Shown here: piece after piece, positions 1 through 6,381 of the stretch
How positions within the stretch are numbered: position 1 is the stretch's first letter
How the letters are laid out: each line of letters opens with the position of its first letter
NCBI GenBank assembly: GCA_963836785.1
Contig: CAWIKW010000007.1
Coordinates: 229,323 to 293,322 of the forward strand
From: DASQPR01 sp963836785
Lineage (GTDB): Bacteria > Actinomycetota > Actinomycetes > Mycobacteriales > Micromonosporaceae
Reading direction: 5' to 3'
DNA: 64,000 nt
The notes under the pieces: model-generated
Databases searched by the model: none
Told to the model about the DNA's origin: nothing
Seen by the model: only the letters and a program-made list of their open reading frames with translations
Translations under genes and position numbers: made by a program

Positions 1-722
1 AGCCATTCCTCGAAGGTCTGCGTTCCGCGTGGCCCCTCGCCGATCGGGAGCAGTCCACCGCCGGCCATCGCCCGGCCCACCGCGCCCGGCAGGCGGATGG
101 GCACCATGAGGCGGTGGTCGCCGCGGGCGTGGACCAGGGCGCGGACCATGTCCGACATCTCCCGCCGTTCGGGGCCGGCGATGTCGGGGGCCCGCCCGAC
201 CGGCTCGTCGAGCGCCAGCACAACGAGCGCGGCCGCGACCTCCCGAGCCGCGATGGGTTGGGTGGTCATGCGAGGCACGATCGCGAATGGGCCGCCTCGG
301 GCGAGCATCTGGTCGGCAAACTCGTAGAACTGCGTCGCACGCAGCACCGTCGCCGGCACGGGTCCGGCCAACGCGACCCGTTCCTGCGCGAGCTTTCCCT
401 TGTAGTAACCGAGATCGACCCGGTCGATGCCGACTATCGACAAGACGAGATGGTGCGACACGCCCGCGCGTTGTCCGGCATCGATCAGGTTGTGCGTCGC
501 CGTCTGGAAGAACGCGGTGGACTTCTTCTCGCTCACCGTGGTCATGTTGGTCACATCGATGACGACCGAGGCGTCCCGCAGCGCGTCGTCGAGCCCGGTC
601 CGGGTGATCACGTCAATCCCGCGCGACCGGGAGATCACGGTCGGCTGATGGCCGGCGGCACGTACGGCGTCGACCACGTATCGGCCGAGGGTTCCGGTGC
701 CGCCGGCGATTGCGATGCGCAT
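1..722 (-). CDS. NmrA/SDR-type NAD(P)-binding protein, 3' end outside window
   Basis: The gene starts at the ATG complementary to 720-722 and runs off the left edge, so about 240 residues are visible. Residues 7-13 carry the glycine-rich Rossmann motif GGTGTLG, followed by the atypical-SDR pattern of an NmrA/NAD-dependent epimerase-like protein, including a substrate-domain LRATQFYEF stretch. It lies 10 bp after a membrane protein gene, so the two are probably cotranscribed. It is a paralogue of the protein at 4405-5193. Proteins of this kind are standard neighbours of ECF41 sigma factors, and the operon's promoter region holds an ECF41-like motif. The substrate is unknown. Confidence 0.85.
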   Translation of the reverse strand, partial: MRIAIAGGTGTLGRYVVDAVRAAGHQPTVISRSRGIDVITRTGLDDALRDASVVIDVTNMTTVSEKKSTAFFQTATHNLIDAGQRAGVSHHLVLSIVGIDRVDLGYYKGKLAQERVALAGPVPATVLRATQFYEFADQMLARGGPFAIVPRMTTQPIAAREVAAALVVLALDEPVGRAPDIAGPERREMSDMVRALVHARGDHRLMVPIRLPGAVGRAMAGGGLLPIGEGPRGTQTFEEW

Positions 723-732
723 GCTGTTTCCC

Positions 733-1185
733 CTATAGGTGTTCGACTGTCAGCCGGTTGTGATGTTGTGGTGCCGATGGCACCGACGCGCGGACCGGCA
801 ACACGAGCAGCGCGGACAGCACCGTCGAGCCGCCGAGCGCGACGATATTGCCGATCTTGTCGGCGGTGCCGAACATGCCCAGGTGCGACAGATGGAATCC
901 CAGGTGCTCGAGATTGAATACGAGCCACGACCATCCCGCGACACGGAAGATCTGGCGGCTGGGGCGCAGCACCGACCACGCGGTCATCACGAACAGCGCC
1001 AGGTATAGTCCGCCGACATCGCGCGTCAGATGCTCGTTGTACGGCCCGAGCATCGAGACCCACCCTCGTCCGGGGAGTGGGAACGACTGGTAGAACGACA
1101 ACGGAAACGCGGCCGCCCACACTCCGACGTACGCCGCGGTGAGCGCCAACACGGCCGCCAGCACCTGCTTGGTTCGGATGGTCAT
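733..1185 (-). CDS. Small four-helix membrane protein (DUF4345/DoxX-like)
   Basis: This 150-residue protein has about four hydrophobic segments: one near residues 7-29, two in the middle and one near 120-138. A loop between the first two is rich in Pro, Gly and aromatic residues. It resembles the DUF4345/DoxX-like membrane proteins often encoded next to ECF41 sigma factors; this family assignment is by recognition only. It is the first gene of a probable two-gene operon with the NmrA-like gene, 10 bp apart. The predicted ECF41 promoter lies so close that the transcript would have almost no leader. Function unknown. Confidence 0.7.
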   Translation of the reverse strand: MTIRTKQVLAAVLALTAAYVGVWAAAFPLSFYQSFPLPGRGWVSMLGPYNEHLTRDVGGLYLALFVMTAWSVLRPSRQIFRVAGWSWLVFNLEHLGFHLSHLGMFGTADKIGNIVALGGSTVLSALLVLPVRASVPSAPQHHNRLTVEHL

Positions 1186-1193
1186 GTATCAAG

Positions 1194-1220
1194 GACCGGA
1201 TGGCCTCGCCAGATGTGACA
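1194..1220 (-). promoter_or_regulatory. Candidate ECF41 promoter of the membrane protein-NmrA operon
   Basis: On the minus strand TGTCACA (1220-1214), a 16-nt spacer and GGTC (1197-1194) match the ECF41 consensus TGTCACA-N16-CGTC with one mismatch in the -10 element. The start codon at 1185 is only 9 nt further on. The same architecture occurs at 2926-2952 and 3060-3086. Confidence 0.6.
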
Positions 1221-1267
1221 CGGCCGTGGCATTTCGGATCGGCAGTGCGTGCCAGGCCGTCCCGCGT

Positions 1268-1792
1268 CTACTCGCTGTCATCCTCCGGCTCGACCAGCAG
1301 CCGCGCGTAGTTGCCCATCGAGCGCTGGTAGCGGGGGAGATGGGGAGCTAGCGCCGCGACGGCGATCGACACTGCCTCGCGCTCGCGGCCGGTGTCGACC
1401 AGGCAGAGCGCCAGCGTTGCACTGATCGCGTCGGCCAGCGTCCGGGTTTGGTCATCGAGTGTCGCCGGGTCTATGCCGCGCTCTGCCTCCAGCAAGGTGA
1501 CCGCCGTTTCGACCCGGCCGGTGTTGCGCAGCGAGCTGGACATCTGGATCACCGCACGACGCCGGCGGTATCCGGTCAACCCGCCGTCGATTGCCCGCTG
1601 GTAGAGCGGCACGGCACGGTCCGAGTGTCCGGTTGAATCCCATGCGCAAGCGCGCTCGAACAGACCGATGGGGTCACCGTCGGGCAGCTCGGCCGCCAGT
1701 TTGTCGATCATGGCCCGGAAGTCGTCTTCGCGGTCTTCGTAGTCGTCGATTGACGCCCAGGCGTCCGCGACGCGCTTTTCCCAATCGTTCAC
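1268..1792 (-). CDS. Tetratricopeptide-repeat protein
   Basis: About 174 residues from a GTG at 1792. An upstream ATG at 1849 would add 19 basic, low-complexity residues that look non-native. The product is an all-helical soluble protein resembling small actinobacterial TPR_5-type proteins: residues near 38-70 read as a TPR with conserved Ala and Tyr positions, and a second helix pair lies near 80-115. No signal peptide or catalytic motif is seen. No good ribosome binding site precedes either start, so the start is uncertain. It lies downstream of the ECF41 sigma gene on the same strand with an 84-bp gap and may be read from the same transcript. Probably a protein-interaction module; function unknown. 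Confidence 0.7.
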   Translation of the reverse strand: MNDWEKRVADAWASIDDYEDREDDFRAMIDKLAAELPDGDPIGLFERACAWDSTGHSDRAVPLYQRAIDGGLTGYRRRRAVIQMSSSLRNTGRVETAVTLLEAERGIDPATLDDQTRTLADAISATLALCLVDTGREREAVSIAVAALAPHLPRYQRSMGNYARLLVEPEDDSE

Positions 1793-1876
1793 CCGGACAC
1801 GCTGGCACAACCTCGGCGTCGGCGCACCAGATTTTGCGCCGCGAGGCATCGCTGACGGCTTGTCCGCGCGATTGAA

Positions 1877-2857
1877 TCATTCTCCGTTGCGGTGTGTGCG
1901 GTCAGCACGTGCGCCGCCGCGCAGCGGATGATCGGCGGAGATCAGCGGTCCGAGATGGTGAAGTTTGTCGGGGTTGACGACCGAGCGTACGGCCTGGATC
2001 GTGCCGTCGAGGATGTCGAGAACCACGACATTCAACAGCCGTCGGTCGGCGTCGACGAACAGCGCGCCGGGCTGCCCGTTGATCCGTACCTGTTCGAAGT
2101 GCAGATCGAAGTCCCGGGCGGCGTTGCTGATCGCCGCCAGCAACCGCAACACCTTGTCCCGACCGTTGACCGGGCGGGGCAGCGACGGGCCGTTGCCGCC
2201 ACCATCGCCGTATGCGACCACGTCGGCGGCCAGCATCGTGATGAGTGGGTCGAGATCGCCATCCTCGAGAGCGCCGAAGAACCGGGTCGCGAGTTCGCCG
2301 TGCTGCTGGTCGCGGGCATCGAAGCGCGGTTTGCGCGCCTCGACGTGTTGCCGGGCTCGGCGCATCAACTGGCGGCAGTACGTCTGGGACTTGTCGACGA
2401 TCCCGGCGATCTCTGGATAGTCGAACTCGAAGACCTCGCGAAGCAGGAACACTGCGCGCTCGGTCGGGCTGAGCGTTTCCAGCAGGACGAGAAACGCCAT
2501 CGACAGCGTGTCGGCCAACTCGACCCGTTCGAACTCCGGTCGGCTGCCCGTTTCGACCAGCGGTTCGGGAAGCCACGGACCGAAGTACGCTTCACGCCGC
2601 ATCCGTGCCGACCGAAGATGATCGATGCTCAACCGTGTCACCACCGACGAGGCGTACGTCTTCAGCGAGTCGATCCGCGTACCGCCCAATTGCGCGCGGC
2701 GCAGCCGGATATAGGACTCCGACACGATGTCCTCGGCATCGGCGACACTGCCCGTCATCCGATAGGCGAGCGAGAACAGCAGCGGACGCAGGGCCACGAA
2801 TTCATCCGTACCCGCAGGTATGTCCTCGGCTCTGCCCACGGCTCTGTCCCCGGCCAT
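1877..2857 (-). CDS. ECF41-family RNA polymerase sigma factor with fused SnoaL-like C-terminal domain
   Basis: This 326-residue protein has sigma region 2 near residues 23-90 (DAEDIVSESY, then a DHLRSARMRRE segment). The linker WLPEPLVE is a hallmark of the group. Region 4 lies near 120-175 (LSPTERAVFLLREVFEFDY followed by its helix-turn-helix). A SnoaL-like domain of about 120 residues ends in NPDKL, the other ECF41 signature. In this group the fused domain, rather than a separate anti-sigma factor, controls activity. It faces an FAD oxidoreductase/NmrA gene pair transcribed divergently, the classic ECF41 context. Both divergent promoters carry the ECF41 motif, which implies autoregulation. 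The ATG at 2857 is preceded by a GGAGG. Confidence 0.95.
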   Translation of the reverse strand: MAGDRAVGRAEDIPAGTDEFVALRPLLFSLAYRMTGSVADAEDIVSESYIRLRRAQLGGTRIDSLKTYASSVVTRLSIDHLRSARMRREAYFGPWLPEPLVETGSRPEFERVELADTLSMAFLVLLETLSPTERAVFLLREVFEFDYPEIAGIVDKSQTYCRQLMRRARQHVEARKPRFDARDQQHGELATRFFGALEDGDLDPLITMLAADVVAYGDGGGNGPSLPRPVNGRDKVLRLLAAISNAARDFDLHFEQVRINGQPGALFVDADRRLLNVVVLDILDGTIQAVRSVVNPDKLHHLGPLISADHPLRGGARADRTHRNGE

Positions 2858-2866
2858 TCAGTGTTC

Positions 2867-2909
2867 CTCCGCTCGTCCTGGATCTCCGCTCGTCCTGGAT
2901 CTCCGCTCG
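2867..2909. repeat. 17-bp tandem repeat, about 2.5 copies, in the sigma-gene leader
   Basis: The unit ctccgctcgtcctggat is repeated head to tail starting at 2867, 2884 and (partial) 2901. It lies between the predicted ECF41 promoter and the sigma start codon. Read on the mRNA strand, each copy presents GAGCGGAG, so the real ribosome binding site is the last of three near-identical ones. Confidence 0.85.
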
Positions 2910-2925
2910 TGCCGTTCCCACTGGA

Positions 2926-2952
2926 GACGAGACAGCGCGGCGATCTGTGACA
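2926..2952 (-). promoter_or_regulatory. ECF41 autoregulatory promoter
   Basis: On the minus strand TGTCACA (2952-2946), a 16-nt spacer and CGTC (2929-2926) match the published ECF41 consensus exactly. It would drive the sigma gene with a leader of roughly 60 nt. Confidence 0.75.
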
Positions 2953-3059
2953 GCCACCGGACGCGGTGCCGGCCGGTCGGCTGCTCGTCCTCACGGACAC
3001 CCGATGCGGACTCCGGGTGGGGGCTCCGGATGCGGACCCCGGGCTCGGATGGGCCGGGC

Positions 3060-3086
3060 TGTCACAGCCGGACAGCCTACGTCGTC
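3060..3086 (+). promoter_or_regulatory. ECF41 promoter of the FAD oxidoreductase-NmrA operon
   Basis: TGTCACA at 3060-3066, 16 nt, then CGTC at 3083-3086: an exact consensus match. Transcription would start about 40 nt ahead of the ATG at 3132, and a GGGAGG lies within that leader. Confidence 0.75.
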
Positions 3087-3131
3087 CTAGAGGTTGACAC
3101 GGGTTGTCGCCGCGATGGGAGGACTTACGGC

Positions 3132-4319
3132 ATGAGCCATCACGTAGTGATCATCGGCGCGGGTTACGCCGGACTGCCGGCCGCCAAACGCTTGGCCCGG
3201 CAGGTGCGACCGGACGAGGTCGTGGTGACGCTCGTCAGCGCGTTCAGCGATTTCATCGAGCGTCCGCGGCTGCACCAGTTGGCCGTTGGCGAGCACATCG
3301 AGCCGATGCCGTTGAGCCGCTACCTGCATGGCTCCGGCGTACGGCTGATTGCGGCTTCAGTGATCGGCATCGACCTCGAGACGCGGGAGGTGCGTACGGT
3401 CGACGAGTGCGGACGGCAGGGCGCCGTGCGCTACGACACGCTCGTGTACGCGCTCGGCAGCAATATCGACGTCACCTCGGTTCCGGGTGCGGCCGAACAC
3501 TGCGTCACCTTGATCGGCCGGTCCGCGGCTGGGGAGCTGCATGACCGGCTGACCAGTCTGGCCGTGGGCGCCACGGTCACCGTCTGTGGGGGCGGGCTGA
3601 CCGGCATCGAGATCGCCGGCGAGATCGCGACGGCGTTTCCGACCGTACGCACGCGACTGGTCAGCGCGAGCACGCCCGGCGGATGGCTATCGGGCAAGGC
3701 GCGCCGCTACCTCCGCGACACGTGGGCCGAACTCGGTGTCGAAGTCATCGACGGCGCGCGGGTCGGCCACGTGGAGCCGGGATGTCTGGTGTTGGCCGGC
3801 GGTCGGCGGCTGGCATTCGACCTGTGCGTGTGGGCCGGCGGGTTCACGGTGCCGACTCTTGCGCGCAAAGCTGGGTTGGCGGTCAACCAGTCCGACCGAG
3901 CGCTGGTCGATGAGACGTTTCGCTCGGTGAGCGACCCGGACGTGTACGTCATCGGTGACGCCGCCGCCATCGCCGGCGCCTGGGGCGAGCAGCTGGCCAT
4001 GGGCTGCCGCACCGGCGGTTTCACCGGACCGAAGGTGGCCGACATGATCGCCGCCCGCCTGACCGGCCGCGATCCGCGACCGTTCGCCTACCGCTATATC
4101 CACGAGTGCATCAGCCTCGGCCGACGGCACGGCCTCGTCCAGTTCCTCAACCGGGACGAGACGCCGAAAGACCAGATCCTGACCGGGCGCAAGGCGATCA
4201 TGTACAAGAACGCGACCCTCAACGGAGCCAAGCTGCTGTTCCGGCACTCCGGGCCGATGCTGGCCCGCCGCCGGCACCTGAATCCGATCGAAACCGGCGC
4301 GCCACGCGGCCGAGGCTGA
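3132..4319 (+). CDS. FAD-dependent pyridine nucleotide-disulfide oxidoreductase, NDH-2-like
   Basis: This 395-residue protein starts at an ATG with GGGAGG upstream. An FAD-binding GAGYAG motif is near residues 9-14. A second dinucleotide-binding motif, CGGGLTGIEIAGE, lies near 155, and the C-terminal FAD motif VIGDAAA near 276. This is the layout of type II NADH dehydrogenase-like single-subunit flavoproteins that pass electrons from NAD(P)H to quinone or another acceptor. No membrane segment is seen. It stands divergent from the ECF41 sigma factor with an exact ECF41 promoter, and 85 bp before an NmrA protein. Oxidoreductases are among the established ECF41 partner families. The acceptor is not known. 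Confidence 0.85.
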   Translation: MSHHVVIIGAGYAGLPAAKRLARQVRPDEVVVTLVSAFSDFIERPRLHQLAVGEHIEPMPLSRYLHGSGVRLIAASVIGIDLETREVRTVDECGRQGAVRYDTLVYALGSNIDVTSVPGAAEHCVTLIGRSAAGELHDRLTSLAVGATVTVCGGGLTGIEIAGEIATAFPTVRTRLVSASTPGGWLSGKARRYLRDTWAELGVEVIDGARVGHVEPGCLVLAGGRRLAFDLCVWAGGFTVPTLARKAGLAVNQSDRALVDETFRSVSDPDVYVIGDAAAIAGAWGEQLAMGCRTGGFTGPKVADMIAARLTGRDPRPFAYRYIHECISLGRRHGLVQFLNRDETPKDQILTGRKAIMYKNATLNGAKLLFRHSGPMLARRRHLNPIETGAPRGRG

Positions 4320-4375
4320 GTGCCTCGGGCCAGCGCCTGGTTCGGTGCTGAACACGAATCCAGAGGAGAGCAACA

Positions 4376-4408
4376 ATGCAAAAGACGAAGCACGGGTACG
4401 CGTCATGA
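4376..4408 (+). other. Ten-codon upstream ORF coupled to the NmrA gene
   Basis: The GAGGAGAG Shine-Dalgarno sequence lies ahead of the ATG at 4376, not ahead of the NmrA start. The frame gives MQKTKHGYAS and stops in an ATGA overlap with the ATG at 4405. This looks like translational coupling through a short leader peptide. Alternatively, it is the relic of an older, frame-disrupted start. Confidence 0.5.
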
Positions 4409-5193
4409 CGGCGCCCATCCTGGTCACCGGCGGCACCGGCACTCTCGGCCGGCTTGTGGTCCCGCGCCTGCGTGCCGCCGGCTGTGCCGTACGGGTGCTC
4501 AGCCGGCACGGCCATACCGCCGCCGACGGCGTCGAGTACGTCGCCGGTGACCTCGCCACCGGCGACGGCGTGGCGGCCGCGGTCGCGGGCGTCGACACGA
4601 TCGTCCATTGTGCCGGCAGTGCCAAGGGCGACGAGGACAAGGCCCGCAATCTGGTACGGGCGGCCACACCGGCCGGGACGAAGCATCTGGTGTACATCTC
4701 GGTCGTCGGCGCTGACCGTATCCCCGTCGTCAGCGCGGTCGACCGCGCCATGTTCGGCTACTTCGGCTCGAAGTTGGCGGCCGAGCGGATCGTGGCCGGC
4801 TCGGGCGTGCCCTACACGACACTGCGCGCCACGCAGTTCCACGAATTGCTCCTGACCGTGGCGCGGCAGCTGGTGAAGTTGCCGGTAATGCTGAGCTTTG
4901 CCGGCGTACGGGTCCAGCCGATCGACGCCGACGAGGTCGCCGCTCGCCTCGTGGAGCTGACGCTCGGCGAGCCGGCCGGTCTCGTACCGGAGATGGGCGG
5001 ACCACGGATCTACCCAATGGCCGACGCGTTCCGCGGATACCTGCAGGCCGTCCACAAGCGTCGGCCGATCATGCCGATACACCAGCCGGGCCAGGCAGCT
5101 CGCGCGTTCCGAAATGGTGGCAACCTCACTCCCGATCACGCCGTCGGCCGTCGAACCTGGGAGGACTTCCTGGCCGAGCGGGTCGGCGAATAG
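4405..5193 (+). CDS. NmrA/SDR-family NAD(P)-binding protein
   Basis: This 262-residue atypical short-chain dehydrogenase begins MTAPILVTGGTGTLG, placing the nucleotide-binding loop at residues 9-15 as expected for a native N-terminus; the longer in-frame start at 4345 is rejected. The FGSKLAAE stretch and LRATQFHE mark the NmrA/epimerase-like subgroup, and the canonical YxxxK pair is degenerate. It is downstream of the FAD oxidoreductase under the same predicted ECF41 promoter and is a paralogue of the gene at the left edge. Its own Shine-Dalgarno signal is absent, so translation probably depends on the 10-codon ORF ending at its start codon. Confidence 0.88.
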   Translation: MTAPILVTGGTGTLGRLVVPRLRAAGCAVRVLSRHGHTAADGVEYVAGDLATGDGVAAAVAGVDTIVHCAGSAKGDEDKARNLVRAATPAGTKHLVYISVVGADRIPVVSAVDRAMFGYFGSKLAAERIVAGSGVPYTTLRATQFHELLLTVARQLVKLPVMLSFAGVRVQPIDADEVAARLVELTLGEPAGLVPEMGGPRIYPMADAFRGYLQAVHKRRPIMPIHQPGQAARAFRNGGNLTPDHAVGRRTWEDFLAERVGE

Positions 5194-5541
5194 CGGCCTC
5201 CGCACGCTTGCCCGGCCAGGACGCATGTGATCCATGCCGACCGATGGCACATCGCCTCTGAGCTGCGTTGACGATCGTAATTCAAGGTTGCCAATGTCGT
5301 CACGGGCATCGTCGGGCCGCTGTAGCGTCATCCCTAGGCGCCGCCCTGATGATCTCCGGATCCGGCGGCTCCTGGGTCACGGCATCTCGTCGCCCGCGGC
5401 GTTGGCAGCGGACGCAACGGATGCCCCGGACGCTCGGCGGGCTCCGGACGCTCCGCGGGCTCCGGACGCTCGGCGGGCTCCGGACGTGAGCCAACCAACC
5501 CTTGCTCCACGCCGGGGAGCGAACGCCACCAGGAGGATGAA
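5194..5541. other. Intergenic stretch with a short tandem repeat
   Basis: No convincing gene. It holds the 18-bp repeat described separately and, at its right end, the AGGAGG of the next gene. I see no clear -35/-10 pair. Confidence 0.6.
5426..5486. repeat. 18-bp GC-rich tandem repeat, about 3.4 copies
   Basis: The unit ccggacgctcggcgggct starts at 5426, 5444 and 5462, with a partial fourth copy at 5480. The copies are identical except for one base in the middle copy. It lies about 55 bp ahead of the DUF1269 gene. The unit is a multiple of three, but no credible ORF uses it. Confidence 0.9.
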
Positions 5542-6045
5542 ATGGCCAAGAACGATACATTCATCTATGTCGCTACATACCCTAACGAAGCTGCCGCTCA
5601 AGACGACTATCAGGTCATCAAGGGGCTGCACGAGGAGGGCATGGTCGGCTCCTATGACGCCGCCGTCGTCACCAAGGACATCAACGGCAAGGTGCACGCG
5701 AACAAGGACGAGACCGCGACGCGCCACGGTGCCTGGGGCGGCATCGCGGCCGGCGCTGCTCTAGGTCTAATCTTCCCGCCGTCCATCCTTGCAACGGCAG
5801 CCGTCGGAGGGGTTGTCGGCGGCGTCAGCGGTCATCTCGCCAAGGGCATGTCCCGGTCCAATGTCAAGGAACTCGGTGACTTCATCGACCCCGGCCACGC
5901 CGGCCTTGTCGTAGTCGGTGAGAGCAAGATCATGGGTGACATTCAGAAATCCGTGACCAGGGCCGAGAAGGAGACTGCCGAGGAACTCGGCGTAAACCCG
6001 AAGGATCTCGACCGGGCCATGGAGGAGGCCATGAAGGACATGTAG
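5542..6045 (+). CDS. DUF1269-family protein with glycine-rich membrane-associated segment
   Basis: This 167-residue protein has an excellent AGGAGG ribosome binding site 7 nt upstream. The N-terminal half resembles the DUF1269 fold (FIYVATYPNEAAAQDDYQVI, residues 7-26). Residues 60-100 form a Gly/Ala-rich hydrophobic pair of helices (GGIAAGAALGL and AAVGGVVGGV). The C-terminus is acidic and lysine-rich. It stands alone, with a strong hairpin after its stop. Codon use is less GC-biased than the neighbours, as is common for highly expressed genes. Family function is not established; such proteins are often stress-associated. Confidence 0.8.
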   Translation: MAKNDTFIYVATYPNEAAAQDDYQVIKGLHEEGMVGSYDAAVVTKDINGKVHANKDETATRHGAWGGIAAGAALGLIFPPSILATAAVGGVVGGVSGHLAKGMSRSNVKELGDFIDPGHAGLVVVGESKIMGDIQKSVTRAEKETAEELGVNPKDLDRAMEEAMKDM

Positions 6046-6098
6046 GACGGTCAACCGCCCGTGGCGACGGCCGTTCCAGTGCCACGGCCGGTCCGTCG

Positions 6099-6129
6099 AA
6101 GGCCCTCAACCTGTTGGGTTGAGGGCCTT
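6099..6129 (+). terminator. Hairpin terminator after the DUF1269 gene
   Basis: A perfect 13-bp stem (6099-6111 with 6117-6129) encloses a 5-nt loop. The gene stop is 54 bp upstream. There is no U-run, as is usual in actinobacteria. Confidence 0.75.
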
Positions 6130-6190
6130 CCGCGTGTCGTAACGCCGCTCGAACATAAGTCTGTCGCGGATTGCTCCGACGCATGCTGAA

Positions 6191-6252
6191 CTGGTCGTGA
6201 GAGACACCGGGACTGGTCATGAGACCCGAGACCGGCCGTAAGAGACCCCGAG
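6191..6252. repeat. Three imperfect repeats of about 21 bp ahead of the ribosomal protection gene
   Basis: Copies start at 6191, 6213 and about 6234, each resembling ctggtcgtgagagac. They lie just before the leader ORF and may be operator sites or remnants of slippage. No known binding motif is recognised. Confidence 0.5.
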
Positions 6253-6267
6253 CACCGAGGAGGACCG

Positions 6268-6381
6268 ATGCGCACGACGTCGATCTCTATCGAAGAAGAC
6301 CTATCTGTCGATTCGAAGGGCAAGACGTTTGCTGCGCAGGACACTCAACCTCGGGATCTTGGCCCACGTCGACGCGGGTAA
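6268..6381 (+). CDS. 37-codon leader ORF overlapping the ribosomal protection gene start
   Basis: The ATG at 6268 is preceded by GAGGAGGA (6257-6264), far stronger than the signal of the downstream gene. The peptide starts MRTTSISIEEDLSVDSKG and ends RRRG. Its TAA at 6379-6381 lies 53 bp inside the next gene, in another frame. Short upstream ORFs of this kind are known regulators of ribosome-targeting-antibiotic resistance genes. I infer, but cannot show, that ribosome stalling or transit here controls the TTG start at 6329. Confidence 0.5.
   Translation: MRTTSISIEEDLSVDSKGKTFAAQDTQPRDLGPRRRG

Noticed and set aside
114..917. 267-residue plus-strand ORF at the left edge
   Set aside because: It lies antisense to the NmrA-like and membrane protein genes; its sequence is compositional (Arg/Gly/Ala/His) and matches no family.
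1892..2950. 352-residue plus-strand ORF across the ECF41 gene
   Set aside because: Antisense to a sigma factor whose domains are unmistakable; a shadow of third-position GC bias.
3687..4751. 354-residue minus-strand ORF over the FAD oxidoreductase
   Set aside because: Antisense shadow. It lacks family motifs, whereas the plus strand has FAD and NAD motifs in the right order.
5426..5486. Considered as a CRISPR array because of regular repeats
   Set aside because: The 18-bp units are contiguous with no spacers, so it is a simple tandem repeat. No CRISPR array or cas gene was seen anywhere in the window.
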